Shown one piece after another: positions 40,597 to 48,079 of a stretch of DNA of 48,335 bases. The stretch's first letter is position 1. Each line of letters begins with the position of its first letter. The notes under the pieces are model-generated. The model saw only the letters and a list, made by a program, of their open reading frames with translations, searched no databases and was not told the DNA's origin. The DNA is taken from positions 1 through 48,335 of the forward strand of contig CACVKW010000802.1 of NCBI GenBank assembly GCA_902749685.1. Direction: 5' to 3'. Position numbers and translations under genes: made by a program. Source of the stretch: Olavius sp. associated proteobacterium Delta 1 (GTDB lineage: Bacteria; Desulfobacterota; Desulfobacteria; Desulfobacterales; JAFDCJ01).

Positions 40597-41289
40597 ATGG
40601 CAACAAGCATTCTTATTATAGACGATGACGAGAAGCTGAATAAACTTCTGACGGAGTTTTTGGGTGATTTTGGCTTTAACACGCTGAGTGCCACCCATCC
40701 GAAAGACGGTCTAAAAAAGCTGAAGCACAAATCGCCGGATCTGGTCATATTGGATGTGATGCTGCCCGGGATGGACGGGTTTGAGGTGTGTAAGACGATC
40801 CGGCAAAATTCGTCAGTGCCGATTATTATGCTCACCGCCAGAGGAGAGTTGATGGATCGGGTCGTCGGTCTCGAATTGGGAGCCGATGATTATCTGCCGA
40901 AGCCTTTCGAGCCGCGGGAACTGGTGGCACGGATTCATTCGGTGCTTCGCCGGGCAAACAAAATCGATGATACCCGGCCCCAATCCTTCGGGCCGCTGGA
41001 GATTGATTTCACCAAGCACATTGTAACACTGGATGCAGAAAATATGGATTTGACGACCAACGAGTTTGCCGCGCTGGCTCTGCTCACCCGCAACCCCGGG
41101 AAAGTCTTTAACCGTGACGAGATTTTACAGGAATTAAGGGGTATTGACTGTGATGCATTTAACCGATCTGTGGATATTACCATGAGCCGTTTGCGCCAAA
41201 AATTAAAAGATGATCCCAAATCACCCAGGTTTATTAAAACTGTCTGGGGCACCGGGTATGTGTTTATTGGTGATCAATCCGGCACCTGA
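40597..41289 (+). CDS. OmpR/CpxR-type response regulator
   Basis: A 230-residue DNA-binding regulator. Receiver 1-118 with LIIDDDE, Asp53 in ILDVMLPGMDG, Thr in IIMLTARGE and Lys in YLPKPFEPRE; winged-helix effector about 130-228 with FGPLEIDFTKH, NMDLTTNEFAALALL and the recognition helix NRSVDITMSRLRQKLKDDPK. ALRELRGIDCDAFNRSVD resembles the CpxR subgroup (HLSVxxxRRGE in enterics is different), so the name is a best fit. The following kinase gene and the Spy-like gene upstream support an envelope-stress role. The ATG has only a weak GCGGA. Confidence 0.85.
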   Translation: MATSILIIDDDEKLNKLLTEFLGDFGFNTLSATHPKDGLKKLKHKSPDLVILDVMLPGMDGFEVCKTIRQNSSVPIIMLTARGELMDRVVGLELGADDYLPKPFEPRELVARIHSVLRRANKIDDTRPQSFGPLEIDFTKHIVTLDAENMDLTTNEFAALALLTRNPGKVFNRDEILQELRGIDCDAFNRSVDITMSRLRQKLKDDPKSPRFIKTVWGTGYVFIGDQSGT

Positions 41290-41326
41290 CTTGAGAAAGA
41301 GCCAGTCTAATTGAAAAGAAACGAAG

Positions 41327-41362
41327 GAACATCGAACATTGAACGTCCAATCCACCAGAGGC
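41327..41362. repeat. AACATCG-type heptad repeat between regulator and kinase
   Basis: AACATCG, AACATTG, AACGTCC, AATCCAC in 7-bp phase within the 204-bp gap between regulator and kinase genes. No terminator or promoter is otherwise visible in this gap. Confidence 0.55.
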
Positions 41363-41493
41363 GGACTGTAAGCATCGAATAATGTATTCTGTCAATTAGA
41401 ATAAATACGGAGCAAAAGGGAATCGATCCCAGAAAATATGCAATTCAGGGTTCTCATTATAATCATAGTATTTTCTCCGATCATATTGAGATA

Positions 41494-42810
41494 ATGGGGC
41501 AAAAATTTATGAATTGGTTCAAGAGAATACTCCGATCGGTATTTACCAAACTGCTGGTGGTCATTGTATTAACCGGTATTTGTATAAATCTTGTGGTGGT
41601 TGGCTTTTTCTGGCTTCATCGCAGCGCAGCCGGGCGTCCGCTTCATAAGAATATCCTACAGTATTTAAACTATATCGTCGACGATTTAGGAAGTCCGCCA
41701 GACCTTGTGCGGGCAAAGCAAATCGGCCGGCAAGCGTCTCTTCAAATTTACTACGACGGCATGCACACGAACTGGACCACCGCTGAAAATTTTTCTGATA
41801 TCCAGAAGGCGCACTGGCGCGATTGGAGCCGGGACCCTATCATTCGGTTAGGAAGTTACCATGGCCATCATTTCGTCGAATTAATCCACGAATCCGGACG
41901 ATTTGTTTTCGGCCTGGACAAGAGTTTCGAGCTGGATCCGGAACGCAAGCGTTTGGTGATCATATTGCTGTCCCTGCTAACCCTGATTCTCGCCGGTGCC
42001 TTTTTATCCATTCGCTGGATCCTTAAGCCGGTGCGATGGCTGAATGAAGGGGTGCGGGAAGTCAGCCAGGGCAATTTGAAATACCGGGTTCCGTTAAAAA
42101 GGTCCGATGAACTCAGAGATCTTGCGGCAGCCTTTAATGACATGACAGAGCGTATCCGGGATATGCTCCACAGCAAAGAGCAGCTGCTGCTGGATGTCAG
42201 CCATGAACTTCGTTCGCCGCTTACCCGTGTTAAAGTAGCCCTGGAGTTTATGCCGGATGGTCAGGCAAAGGAAAGCATCACCGGCGATGTCGTTGAAATG
42301 GAAAAGATGATCAATGAAATTCTGGAAACCGCCCGGATGCATCATCTGCATGGTAAGCTGAAAGTGGAGCGCGTATTGCTGACTGATATTTTGAAAGAGG
42401 TATTACCTGAATTTGAAAACCAATCTCCCGGAGTTCAGGCCGACGACATACCCACCGGTAGCGCAATTCAGGTTGATCCAGAGCAGATTAAAATCGTTTT
42501 CAAAAACATTCTGACGAATGCCATCAAATTTTCCAGCCCGGACAGTCAGCCGGTGAGCATCCGGCTAAAAGACCGACCGCCAAATATTGTTTTACAAATC
42601 GCTGATCACGGAATCGGGATTCCGCAGGATGAGCTGCCGTTTATTTTCGAGCCCTTTTACCGGGTGGATAAATCCCGCACAAAGGACACCGGCGGCTATG
42701 GATTGGGTTTAAGCCTGTGCAAAACAATCATGGAAGCCCATGGCGGTCGAATACAAATTGATAGCACCCCGAATGTCGGTACCACTGTGACACTGTTTTT
42801 CCCTAATTAA
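41494..42810 (+). CDS. CpxA-like sensor histidine kinase
   Basis: A 438-residue membrane kinase. Helix 1 (about 15-38, VFTKLLVVIVLTGICINLVV), a periplasmic domain of about 105 residues, helix 2 (about 150-172, LVIILLSLLTLILAGAFLSI), HAMP with IRWILKPVRWLNEGVREVSQ, then HisKA with DVSHELRSPLTRVKVALEFM and a catalytic domain (NILTNAIKFS, DHGIGIP, FYRVDKSRTKDTGGYGLGLS). The H-box, YGLGLS and short periplasmic loop resemble CpxA. It pairs with the regulator encoded upstream. The ATG at 41494 or the one at 41509 (better placed behind GGGGC) could start it. AATTAATCCGCCC overlaps its stop codon. Confidence 0.9.
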   Translation: MGQKFMNWFKRILRSVFTKLLVVIVLTGICINLVVVGFFWLHRSAAGRPLHKNILQYLNYIVDDLGSPPDLVRAKQIGRQASLQIYYDGMHTNWTTAENFSDIQKAHWRDWSRDPIIRLGSYHGHHFVELIHESGRFVFGLDKSFELDPERKRLVIILLSLLTLILAGAFLSIRWILKPVRWLNEGVREVSQGNLKYRVPLKRSDELRDLAAAFNDMTERIRDMLHSKEQLLLDVSHELRSPLTRVKVALEFMPDGQAKESITGDVVEMEKMINEILETARMHHLHGKLKVERVLLTDILKEVLPEFENQSPGVQADDIPTGSAIQVDPEQIKIVFKNILTNAIKFSSPDSQPVSIRLKDRPPNIVLQIADHGIGIPQDELPFIFEPFYRVDKSRTKDTGGYGLGLSLCKTIMEAHGGRIQIDSTPNVGTTVTLFFPN

Positions 42811-43102
42811 TCCGCCCTGACGGCAACGAGTGCTGCAGTAAGACCGCAACGCTTCCTGTAGCTCATCCCAATCGGCAAGATCGGTGCCGCGCCATGCCGC
42901 CTGCACGTAATCATAGCGAAAACACAAAGCCCGGGGCGGGTCCGACTTCCACCTTCTAATGCCTCTCAAATTGACATTATCCTTATGCATTTATATATTT
43001 AGATCTTAAGGGCTGCGCCTGAAATTGGAACGATGGAATGCTGGCCACCCATCCGGCCTGTAGGCCTACTCTGAATATGCTATTTTTCTGGGCGGAGTAA
43101 TT
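42805..43102. repeat. 298-bp interval bounded by the 13-bp inverted repeat
   Basis: AATTAATCCGCCC (42805-42817) at the kinase stop codon and GGGCGGAGTAATT (43090-43102) just before the thioredoxin gene form the second inverted pair of this motif. The interior differs from that of the 13471-13571 interval. A minus-strand stretch inside reads GIRRWKSDPPRALCFRYDYV, then QAAWRGTDLADWDELQEALR, which is protein-like but has no ribosome site; it could be a remnant. Confidence 0.65.
42971..42999 (+). promoter_or_regulatory. sigma-70-type promoter for thioredoxin operon
   Basis: TTGACA (42971-42976), 17-bp spacer, TATATT (42994-42999). Expected start of transcription near 43006, giving a leader of about 118 nt that includes the GGGCGGAGTAATT motif. 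It lies inside the interval bounded by the inverted repeat. Confidence 0.7.
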
Positions 43103-43123
43103 CGGGAAAAGGAAACATTCTAT

Positions 43124-43555
43124 ATGAAATCAAACTATATTCGCTGCATTCGAGTTCTGACTTTGTGCCTGATTGTGTGTGTTGCCGGCCTCGCCGCCGC
43201 CTCTGACACGATCAATTGGCGCTCATATGAAGAAGGGATGGTATTGAGCAAAATTGAGAAAAAAAAAGTGTTTCTCCATTTTTATGCCGACTGGTGTGGT
43301 TTCTGCCGCAAGATGGCCAATACCACGTTCAAAGATTCCTCGTTGATCAACTATCTGAATGATAATTATATGCCGATTATGGTAAACACCGACAGGGAAC
43401 CGCAGACGGCGGGTAATTATGGCGTTGTCGGCTTGCCCACTACCGTTTTTCTGACTGAGATGGGCGAGCCTATTTTTAGTGTACCCGGATATATTGCAAC
43501 CGATACTTTAATGTCGATGCTAAAAGAGATAAACGGAATAAAAACCGGGGGCTAA
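43124..43555 (+). CDS. exported thioredoxin-like protein (CGFC)
   Basis: A 143-residue periplasmic thioredoxin-fold protein. Signal peptide with core VLTLCLIVCVAGLAAA, mature start SDTINWRSYEEG. HFYADWCGFCRKMANTTFKD places the active-site Cys58 and Cys61; the following strand and cis-Pro are NTDREPQ...YGVVGLPTTVFL. This resembles the SoxW/DsbD-gamma or thioredoxin_7 type that reduces envelope disulfides. AAAGGAAAC precedes the ATG. First gene of a run thioredoxin, rhodanese, MauE/DoxX, all on one strand with short spacing, so a shared role in periplasmic sulfur or thiol redox is likely. Confidence 0.88.
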   Translation: MKSNYIRCIRVLTLCLIVCVAGLAAASDTINWRSYEEGMVLSKIEKKKVFLHFYADWCGFCRKMANTTFKDSSLINYLNDNYMPIMVNTDREPQTAGNYGVVGLPTTVFLTEMGEPIFSVPGYIATDTLMSMLKEINGIKTGG

Positions 43556-43588
43556 ACATACGCATCCGGCATAACACGCACGTGTTTC

Positions 43589-44074
43589 ATGAAAATATTA
43601 AAAGAAGTCAGCATCATCACCGCAATTTCAGTCATTGTGGCATTCGGCGTCAACTATTTTTCGCCGAATGGCATTGCCCTGGTGGGGCAGTGGGACACCT
43701 CCCAGGGCGTGGTTAGCGCTATCGGGAAAAACGATGTGGTCATGGATGAACTCGAAATTGACGACGTCACCCATGCTAGGGCACTATATGACACCGGCAA
43801 TGTCCTATTTGTCGATGCGCGATCCTTCGAAGATCACAATGACGGTCATGTTAAAGGCGCGGTATCCCTTCCGGTTGGACAATACGATGAGCTAATTGAT
43901 GGCTTTCTGGAGCTTCACGACCTTGATCGTCCGATTGTAACTTACTGCTCGGGAAGAACCTGCGAAGACAGCCACCACCTGGCCCTGCTTCTCATGGAGC
44001 GCGGCTATATGAACATCAGCGTGATGATAGACGGTTTCCCGGGTTGGGAAGCTGAGGGCTATCCCATTGATTAA
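43589..44074 (+). CDS. membrane-anchored rhodanese-domain protein
   Basis: A 161-residue protein. The N-terminal helix (VSIITAISVIVAFGVNYFS) anchors it or exports it, so the rhodanese domain (about 55-158) is in the periplasm. VLFVDARSFEDHNDGHVKGA is the opening motif, and the catalytic loop is YCSGRTCEDS with Cys120 as sulfur carrier. LLMERGYMNISVMIDGFPGW closes the domain. Rhodaneses carry a persulfide and hand sulfane sulfur to a thiol acceptor; the thioredoxin encoded upstream is a natural partner. The start has no strong ribosome site. Its last 8 bases overlap the MauE-like gene. Confidence 0.88.
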   Translation: MKILKEVSIITAISVIVAFGVNYFSPNGIALVGQWDTSQGVVSAIGKNDVVMDELEIDDVTHARALYDTGNVLFVDARSFEDHNDGHVKGAVSLPVGQYDELIDGFLELHDLDRPIVTYCSGRTCEDSHHLALLLMERGYMNISVMIDGFPGWEAEGYPID

Positions 44075-44564
44075 GCATATCCAGAGCATACTTCAAAATA
44101 GCTGGTTGGAACTGGCATCCCGCTGGATACTCGGGCTGACATTCATTTATGCGAGCTACAACAAAATCCTTTTCCCGGCGGATTTTGCCAAAATAATATA
44201 TGGATACGACCTGTTTCCCCATGCGCTCATCAACCTGATTGCAATCATTTTGCCCTTTCTGGAGCTCCTAGCGGCGCTTGCTCTGATCATCGGCGTCTAT
44301 CCCCGATCCGCTGTTTTAATCGTCAATGCGCTGCTGGTGGCGTTTATCATTCTCCTTTCGATCAACCTCCTGCGGGGGCATGAATTCAATTGCGGTTGTT
44401 TTGAACTTCAAAATTCCGGAAATAGTGTTTCTTCATATACCACAATTATTCGCGATATTTTTTATCTGGCGCTCGGACTGCAAGTCTATCTTTTCACTCG
44501 GTACCGTAGATGGTGCGTTCGGCAAGCGGGGTGGAGCAATACTAACAGTTCGTCATTTATGTAG
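44067..44564 (+). CDS. MauE/DoxX-family redox membrane protein
   Basis: A 165-residue integral membrane protein with four helices (about 20-40, 55-78, 82-103, 122-140). LGLTFIYASYNKILFPADFA and the cysteine motif HEFNCGCFEL (Cys109 and Cys111) are family marks; MauE/DoxX redox proteins are thought to pass electrons or thiols across the membrane to an exported thioredoxin. The TTG start at 44067 overlaps the rhodanese stop, with GGGAAGCTGAGG upstream, so translation is coupled. The C-terminal RYRRWCVRQAGWSNTNSSSF tail is charged and probably cytoplasmic. Confidence 0.8.
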   Translation: MIKHIQSILQNSWLELASRWILGLTFIYASYNKILFPADFAKIIYGYDLFPHALINLIAIILPFLELLAALALIIGVYPRSAVLIVNALLVAFIILLSINLLRGHEFNCGCFELQNSGNSVSSYTTIIRDIFYLALGLQVYLFTRYRRWCVRQAGWSNTNSSSFM

Positions 44565-44679
44565 ACATGAAAGTAGTTTTGGCCAATTCGAAGTTCTCTG
44601 CCAGTTTCAAGTGGCACAAGGCATAAGGCTCCAGGCGCAAGGGAAAGATTCATTTTCTAGAATCGAAACCCAACCCGGA

Positions 44680-44734
44680 CAAGCCGGAATTGAATATTGA
44701 CGATTGAAGATTTGTTGTATCGCTACGCTCTGTC
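44680..44734. repeat. ATTGAAG heptad repeat with CGCT-rich tail
   Basis: CAAGCC then GGAATTG, AATATTG, ACGATTG, AAGATTT, GTTGTAT, CGCTACGCTCTGTC. Head, tail and even the leading CAAGCC match the copy at 18471-18533. It separates the MauE-like gene from the methyltransferase gene. Confidence 0.8.
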
Positions 44735-44802
44735 TTTTCAATTTAAATCGATAGGATTCTTAAAATATTCAATCTGCATATAAAAAATCAAGGAAAATTA
44801 AA

Positions 44803-45429
44803 GTGGTGACGAATAATCACAGAAAACCCACCGGTGCCGGTAAAAGCAGTTTCGATCTCATCGATGTTGAAGCCTTTTACCGGGAGCTTGACCTTAAAAA
44901 GGGCATCACATTTCTGGATGTGGCTTGCGGCCGGGGCGCCTATTGTCTGAAAGCTTCTGAAATTATAGGCTCAACCGGGACCGTTTATGCGGTAGATCTG
45001 TGGCAAGAGGGTATCGAGCAACTCAAGGCGCGTGCGGTTGAAGAAAATGCCTTGAATATTGAAGCCTTTGTCAGCGATGCCGGGCGGCATATCCCGGTGG
45101 ATGATCAGGTGGTGGATGTCTGTCTGATGGCCACCGTTTTACATGATTTCGTAGAAGATCAAATATCGAAAGAAGTGCTGGATGAGATTGTCCGGGTATT
45201 GAAAGCAGACGGCCTGCTGGCAATCGTTGAGTTTAAAAAAATAGATGGGCCACCGGGACCTCCGTTGCATATCCGATTGTCTCCTGAAGAGGTTGACGAC
45301 ATGCTTGCCCCATATGGATTTGCTAAAGAACACCTTGCGGAAGTCGGGCCATTTAATTATCTGATATTTTTTAAAAATTCGAACCCCGTCAATCTTAAAA
45401 GGAGGATAATCAATGAAGTTGTATTTTAA
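44803..45429 (+). CDS. class I SAM-dependent methyltransferase
   Basis: A 208-residue cytosolic methyltransferase. Motif I is FLDVACGRGAY (38-47), the strand-2 acid is in VYAVDLWQEGIEQL, motif II VVDVCLMATVLHDF and motif III LKADGLLAIVEFKK; LSPEEVDDMLAPYGF closes the fold. UbiE/ArsM-like enzymes share this pattern, but no arsenic-binding Cys set is present. The GTG at 44803 follows AAGGAAAATTAAA. Its last 17 bases overlap the start of the peroxiredoxin gene, so the two are co-translated; a methyl acceptor linked to thiol or peroxide chemistry is possible but not shown. Confidence 0.85.
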   Translation: MVTNNHRKPTGAGKSSFDLIDVEAFYRELDLKKGITFLDVACGRGAYCLKASEIIGSTGTVYAVDLWQEGIEQLKARAVEENALNIEAFVSDAGRHIPVDDQVVDVCLMATVLHDFVEDQISKEVLDEIVRVLKADGLLAIVEFKKIDGPPGPPLHIRLSPEEVDDMLAPYGFAKEHLAEVGPFNYLIFFKNSNPVNLKRRIINEVVF

Positions 45430-46015
45430 AGCGAGCGTCGTTTGCGTAATATGGTTTCTGCTGATGAGCGTATTCGCATTCGGGCAGTCAAAGGAATTGG
45501 AAGGCAACATCTATAACCCGGGAAACTTAAAACCCAGAGACAGCGAGCTGAAGGTAAAAGCCGGGCAGCAAGCGCCGGACTTTACCCTGCCGGCCGTATC
45601 GGGCAAGGAGATTTCACTCAGTCAGTATCGAGGCAAAAAAAATGTTGTGCTCTCATTCGTGCCGGCTGCCTTCACGCCGGTATGCTCCGACCAATGGCCG
45701 GGCTATAATATTGTCCAAGAAATGTTTGCCGAAACAGATGCCATTCTGCTTGGGATCACGGTCGACAACATACCGACACTATTTGCCTGGACCCGTCAGA
45801 TGGGAAAATTGTGGTTTGAAGTCCTTTCAGATTTTTGGCCGCATGGTGCTGTTGCTGAAAAATATGGTGTATTGCGATCCGACGGGTTGTCCGAGCGGGC
45901 CCTGGTTTTTATTGATAAAGAAGGAATAATCAGCGCGATCCTGGTCATGGATATAAATCGCAGGCCCGATTTAATTGCCTGCGCTACTGAATTGAAGAAG
46001 ATGAAAAATAAGTAA
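45413..46015 (+). CDS. exported peroxiredoxin (AhpC/TSA family)
   Basis: A 200-residue peroxiredoxin with a signal peptide (core CVIWFLLMSVFAFGQ), mature start SKELEGNIYNPGNLKPRDSE. APDFTLPAVSGKEISLSQYR and FVPAAFTPVCSDQWPGY give the family fold and the peroxidatic Cys91 in PxxxxxC. A second Cys in LIACATEL near the C-terminus could be resolving. LVFIDKEGIISAILVMDINR is the closing strand. It would remove peroxide in the periplasm, unusual because most bacterial peroxiredoxins are cytosolic. AGGAGGATAATCA precedes the ATG, inside the upstream methyltransferase gene. The exported thioredoxin upstream is a plausible reductant. Confidence 0.85.
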   Translation: MKLYFKASVVCVIWFLLMSVFAFGQSKELEGNIYNPGNLKPRDSELKVKAGQQAPDFTLPAVSGKEISLSQYRGKKNVVLSFVPAAFTPVCSDQWPGYNIVQEMFAETDAILLGITVDNIPTLFAWTRQMGKLWFEVLSDFWPHGAVAEKYGVLRSDGLSERALVFIDKEGIISAILVMDINRRPDLIACATELKKMKNK

Positions 46016-46107
46016 TGCGATTTCAGAAAACCAAAATTCTTTTCATTATCAGTGCAACGTGTCGATAATCATCAGCATTCTTTCACTTTGCATTCCACAA
46101 ACCACTC

Positions 46108-46725
46108 CTATACGTTTACGTGTGAAAGTATCTCTTTTTCCCTCTCATGCACCCGGCTTTCCAGTTTATTTACTTGCTGCATCATGTCTTCGACGAACAC
46201 CTCGTCTTTGATGGAGGCCAGGTTTATTTTTACATTAAATAAGGCGCCCAGAACCGCTGTGCGTGCCATCATAACCCCTACGGCTCCGTCTGAGACAGCA
46301 TTGCGGTTGCCGTTTCTAATTACCTTTTCCGCCAATTCCATAATCTGTAATGCATCATTGGCTACTGCCAGCGGAACCCGGGCGGCATTTTTCATGGCAT
46401 CCTGAATCGCCTCTATTCGTTGCGCTTTTTCTTCGTCGGTGTTTTTGGGCAATTTAAATGCTGCCAGGACATCCTTGTAGGCATTGGAATCTTTGTCTAC
46501 TTCCGACACCAGCTTTTCTCTGAGATTCTGCCCTGTTTCAGCTATCTCTTTCATTTCGTTTTCAACCGCCGCATAGCCCTTTTTAGCGATGGTCAAATTA
46601 GCCACCATTTCCGTCAGGCCTGCTCCCAACGCCGCACTCAATGCTGAAACGGAGCCGCCACCCGGCACGGCGGTGCCTGCGGCCGTTTTTTGTAAAAAAT
46701 CAGTTATTTTTTGATTGGTTAACAA
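46108..46725 (-). CDS. methenyltetrahydrofolate cyclohydrolase (FchA/FTCD-C family)
   Basis: A 205-residue all-helical cytosolic enzyme. The N-terminus TAAGTAVPGGGSVSALSAAL, with the GGGS loop, is the signature of the cyclodeaminase domain of FTCD and of clostridial FchA. It converts 5,10-methenyl- to 10-formyl-tetrahydrofolate or releases ammonia from formimino-tetrahydrofolate. The TTG start at 46725 overlaps the HutI stop by 7 bases, with GGAGGG upstream, so the two are one operon. No hutH or hutU is in the window. Length of about 205 fits the stand-alone family. Confidence 0.85.
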   Translation of the reverse strand: MLTNQKITDFLQKTAAGTAVPGGGSVSALSAALGAGLTEMVANLTIAKKGYAAVENEMKEIAETGQNLREKLVSEVDKDSNAYKDVLAAFKLPKNTDEEKAQRIEAIQDAMKNAARVPLAVANDALQIMELAEKVIRNGNRNAVSDGAVGVMMARTAVLGALFNVKINLASIKDEVFVEDMMQQVNKLESRVHEREKEILSHVNV

Positions 46726-48008
46726 TATGTCATCCCTCCTTTTTCTTTGTCAAAAACCAGATTCCCATTTTTGACGACTTTATCTACCGTGTTGACCCCA
46801 ACATGATACGGAATGAATTTGTAGCTTGGGTACTCGAGTACAACCAGATCACCCTGTTTGGCGACATCTATACTGCCAATGGTATCGGCTCTATCGAGCG
46901 CTGCCGCGGCGTTAATTGTCAGGGCCGATACGGCCTCTTCGGTTGTGATGTCCATATACAGGGTCGCCAAAGCAAAGATGAGCGGTATGGATTCCGTAAA
47001 ACAGCTTCCCGGGTTAAAATCAGTCGCCAGGGCTACCGCGCAATTGCTGTCGATGATATAGCGGCCTCTGGCATATGGCTCTTTCAGGCTGAAGGCGGTG
47101 CCGGGAAGCAGGGTGGCAACGACATCGGCCTGCGCCATCTGCCGAATGCCTTCATCCGAAGCCTGCAGCAAATGATCGGCCGAAGTCGCATTGAGCTCGG
47201 CAGCCAGCTCGGCTCCGCCGAGTTGCACAATTTCATCGGCATGCAGTTTGATTTTGAAACCCAGCTCCCGGGCTCCGGTTAACAGTCGCCTTGACTGGCT
47301 GACCGAAAAGACATTTTTCTCGCAAAAAACATCACAATACTCCGCTAATTTCCGCTCGACTACCGGCGGCATAACTTCTTTGATCATATAATCAATAAAA
47401 TCGTCGCCCCGGTCTTTGAATTTCTCGGGCACCGCATGGGCGCCCAAAAACGTGGGGACGATGTCGATATAATGTATGCCGCCAAGATGGTTTATTACGT
47501 CAAGTTGTTTGATTTCCGTATCTTTATCCAGGCCATAACCGCTTTTACCTTCAACGGTTGTTACGCCGAATGAAAGCATCGAGTCCAGGCGTTTGATTCC
47601 AGCCTGCAGCAGCTCGTTGGCTGAAGCCGCGCGCGTCGCCTGAACCGTATTGGCGATACCGCCGCCGCGTTTCATAATATCCATATAGCTGTCGCCGCGC
47701 AGGCGCCATGAAAATTCTTCCGCCCGATAACCGCCGAAAATAAAATGAGTATGCGAGTCTACAAAGCCGGGCAGCACGGCCTTGTTTTGGGCGTCTATAA
47801 AATCAAAGTCGGCAGGATCAGATTCGGCCTTCGCCAGTTTTGCTTCGATCTCTTTTGTCGTCCCGACGGCTTCAATCATGCCTTCTTTAACAACCACTGC
47901 GCCATCGGGAATGATGTGCAGCTCAGACATTTCTTGGCCCTTTTTGGCTGCAAACCCGCTGCAGGTGACCAATTCCGATGCGTTTTTGATGATGATGTTG
48001 CCGTTCAT
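46719..48008 (-). CDS. hutI: imidazolonepropionase
   Basis: A 429-residue cytosolic amidohydrolase. VDSHTHFIFGG gives the first two metal ligands, EGKSGYGLD and FLGAHAVPEKF are characteristic of HutI, KLHADE carries a later ligand and ATDFNPGS the final Asp. The enzyme opens imidazolonepropionate to formiminoglutamate in histidine degradation. It is co-transcribed with the FchA-like gene, which would handle the formimino group on tetrahydrofolate, so histidine may feed one-carbon metabolism. GAAGGTAACCC precedes the ATG. Upstream genes of the pathway are not in the window and may be past the right edge or elsewhere. Confidence 0.92.
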   Translation of the reverse strand: MNGNIIIKNASELVTCSGFAAKKGQEMSELHIIPDGAVVVKEGMIEAVGTTKEIEAKLAKAESDPADFDFIDAQNKAVLPGFVDSHTHFIFGGYRAEEFSWRLRGDSYMDIMKRGGGIANTVQATRAASANELLQAGIKRLDSMLSFGVTTVEGKSGYGLDKDTEIKQLDVINHLGGIHYIDIVPTFLGAHAVPEKFKDRGDDFIDYMIKEVMPPVVERKLAEYCDVFCEKNVFSVSQSRRLLTGARELGFKIKLHADEIVQLGGAELAAELNATSADHLLQASDEGIRQMAQADVVATLLPGTAFSLKEPYARGRYIIDSNCAVALATDFNPGSCFTESIPLIFALATLYMDITTEEAVSALTINAAAALDRADTIGSIDVAKQGDLVVLEYPSYKFIPYHVGVNTVDKVVKNGNLVFDKEKGGMTYC

Positions 48009-48079
48009 TGGGTTACCTTCGGTTGTAGAGTGCTTGTTTCTGATAAAGTAATGTCAATAAAATCAATCAATCTGCAGAC

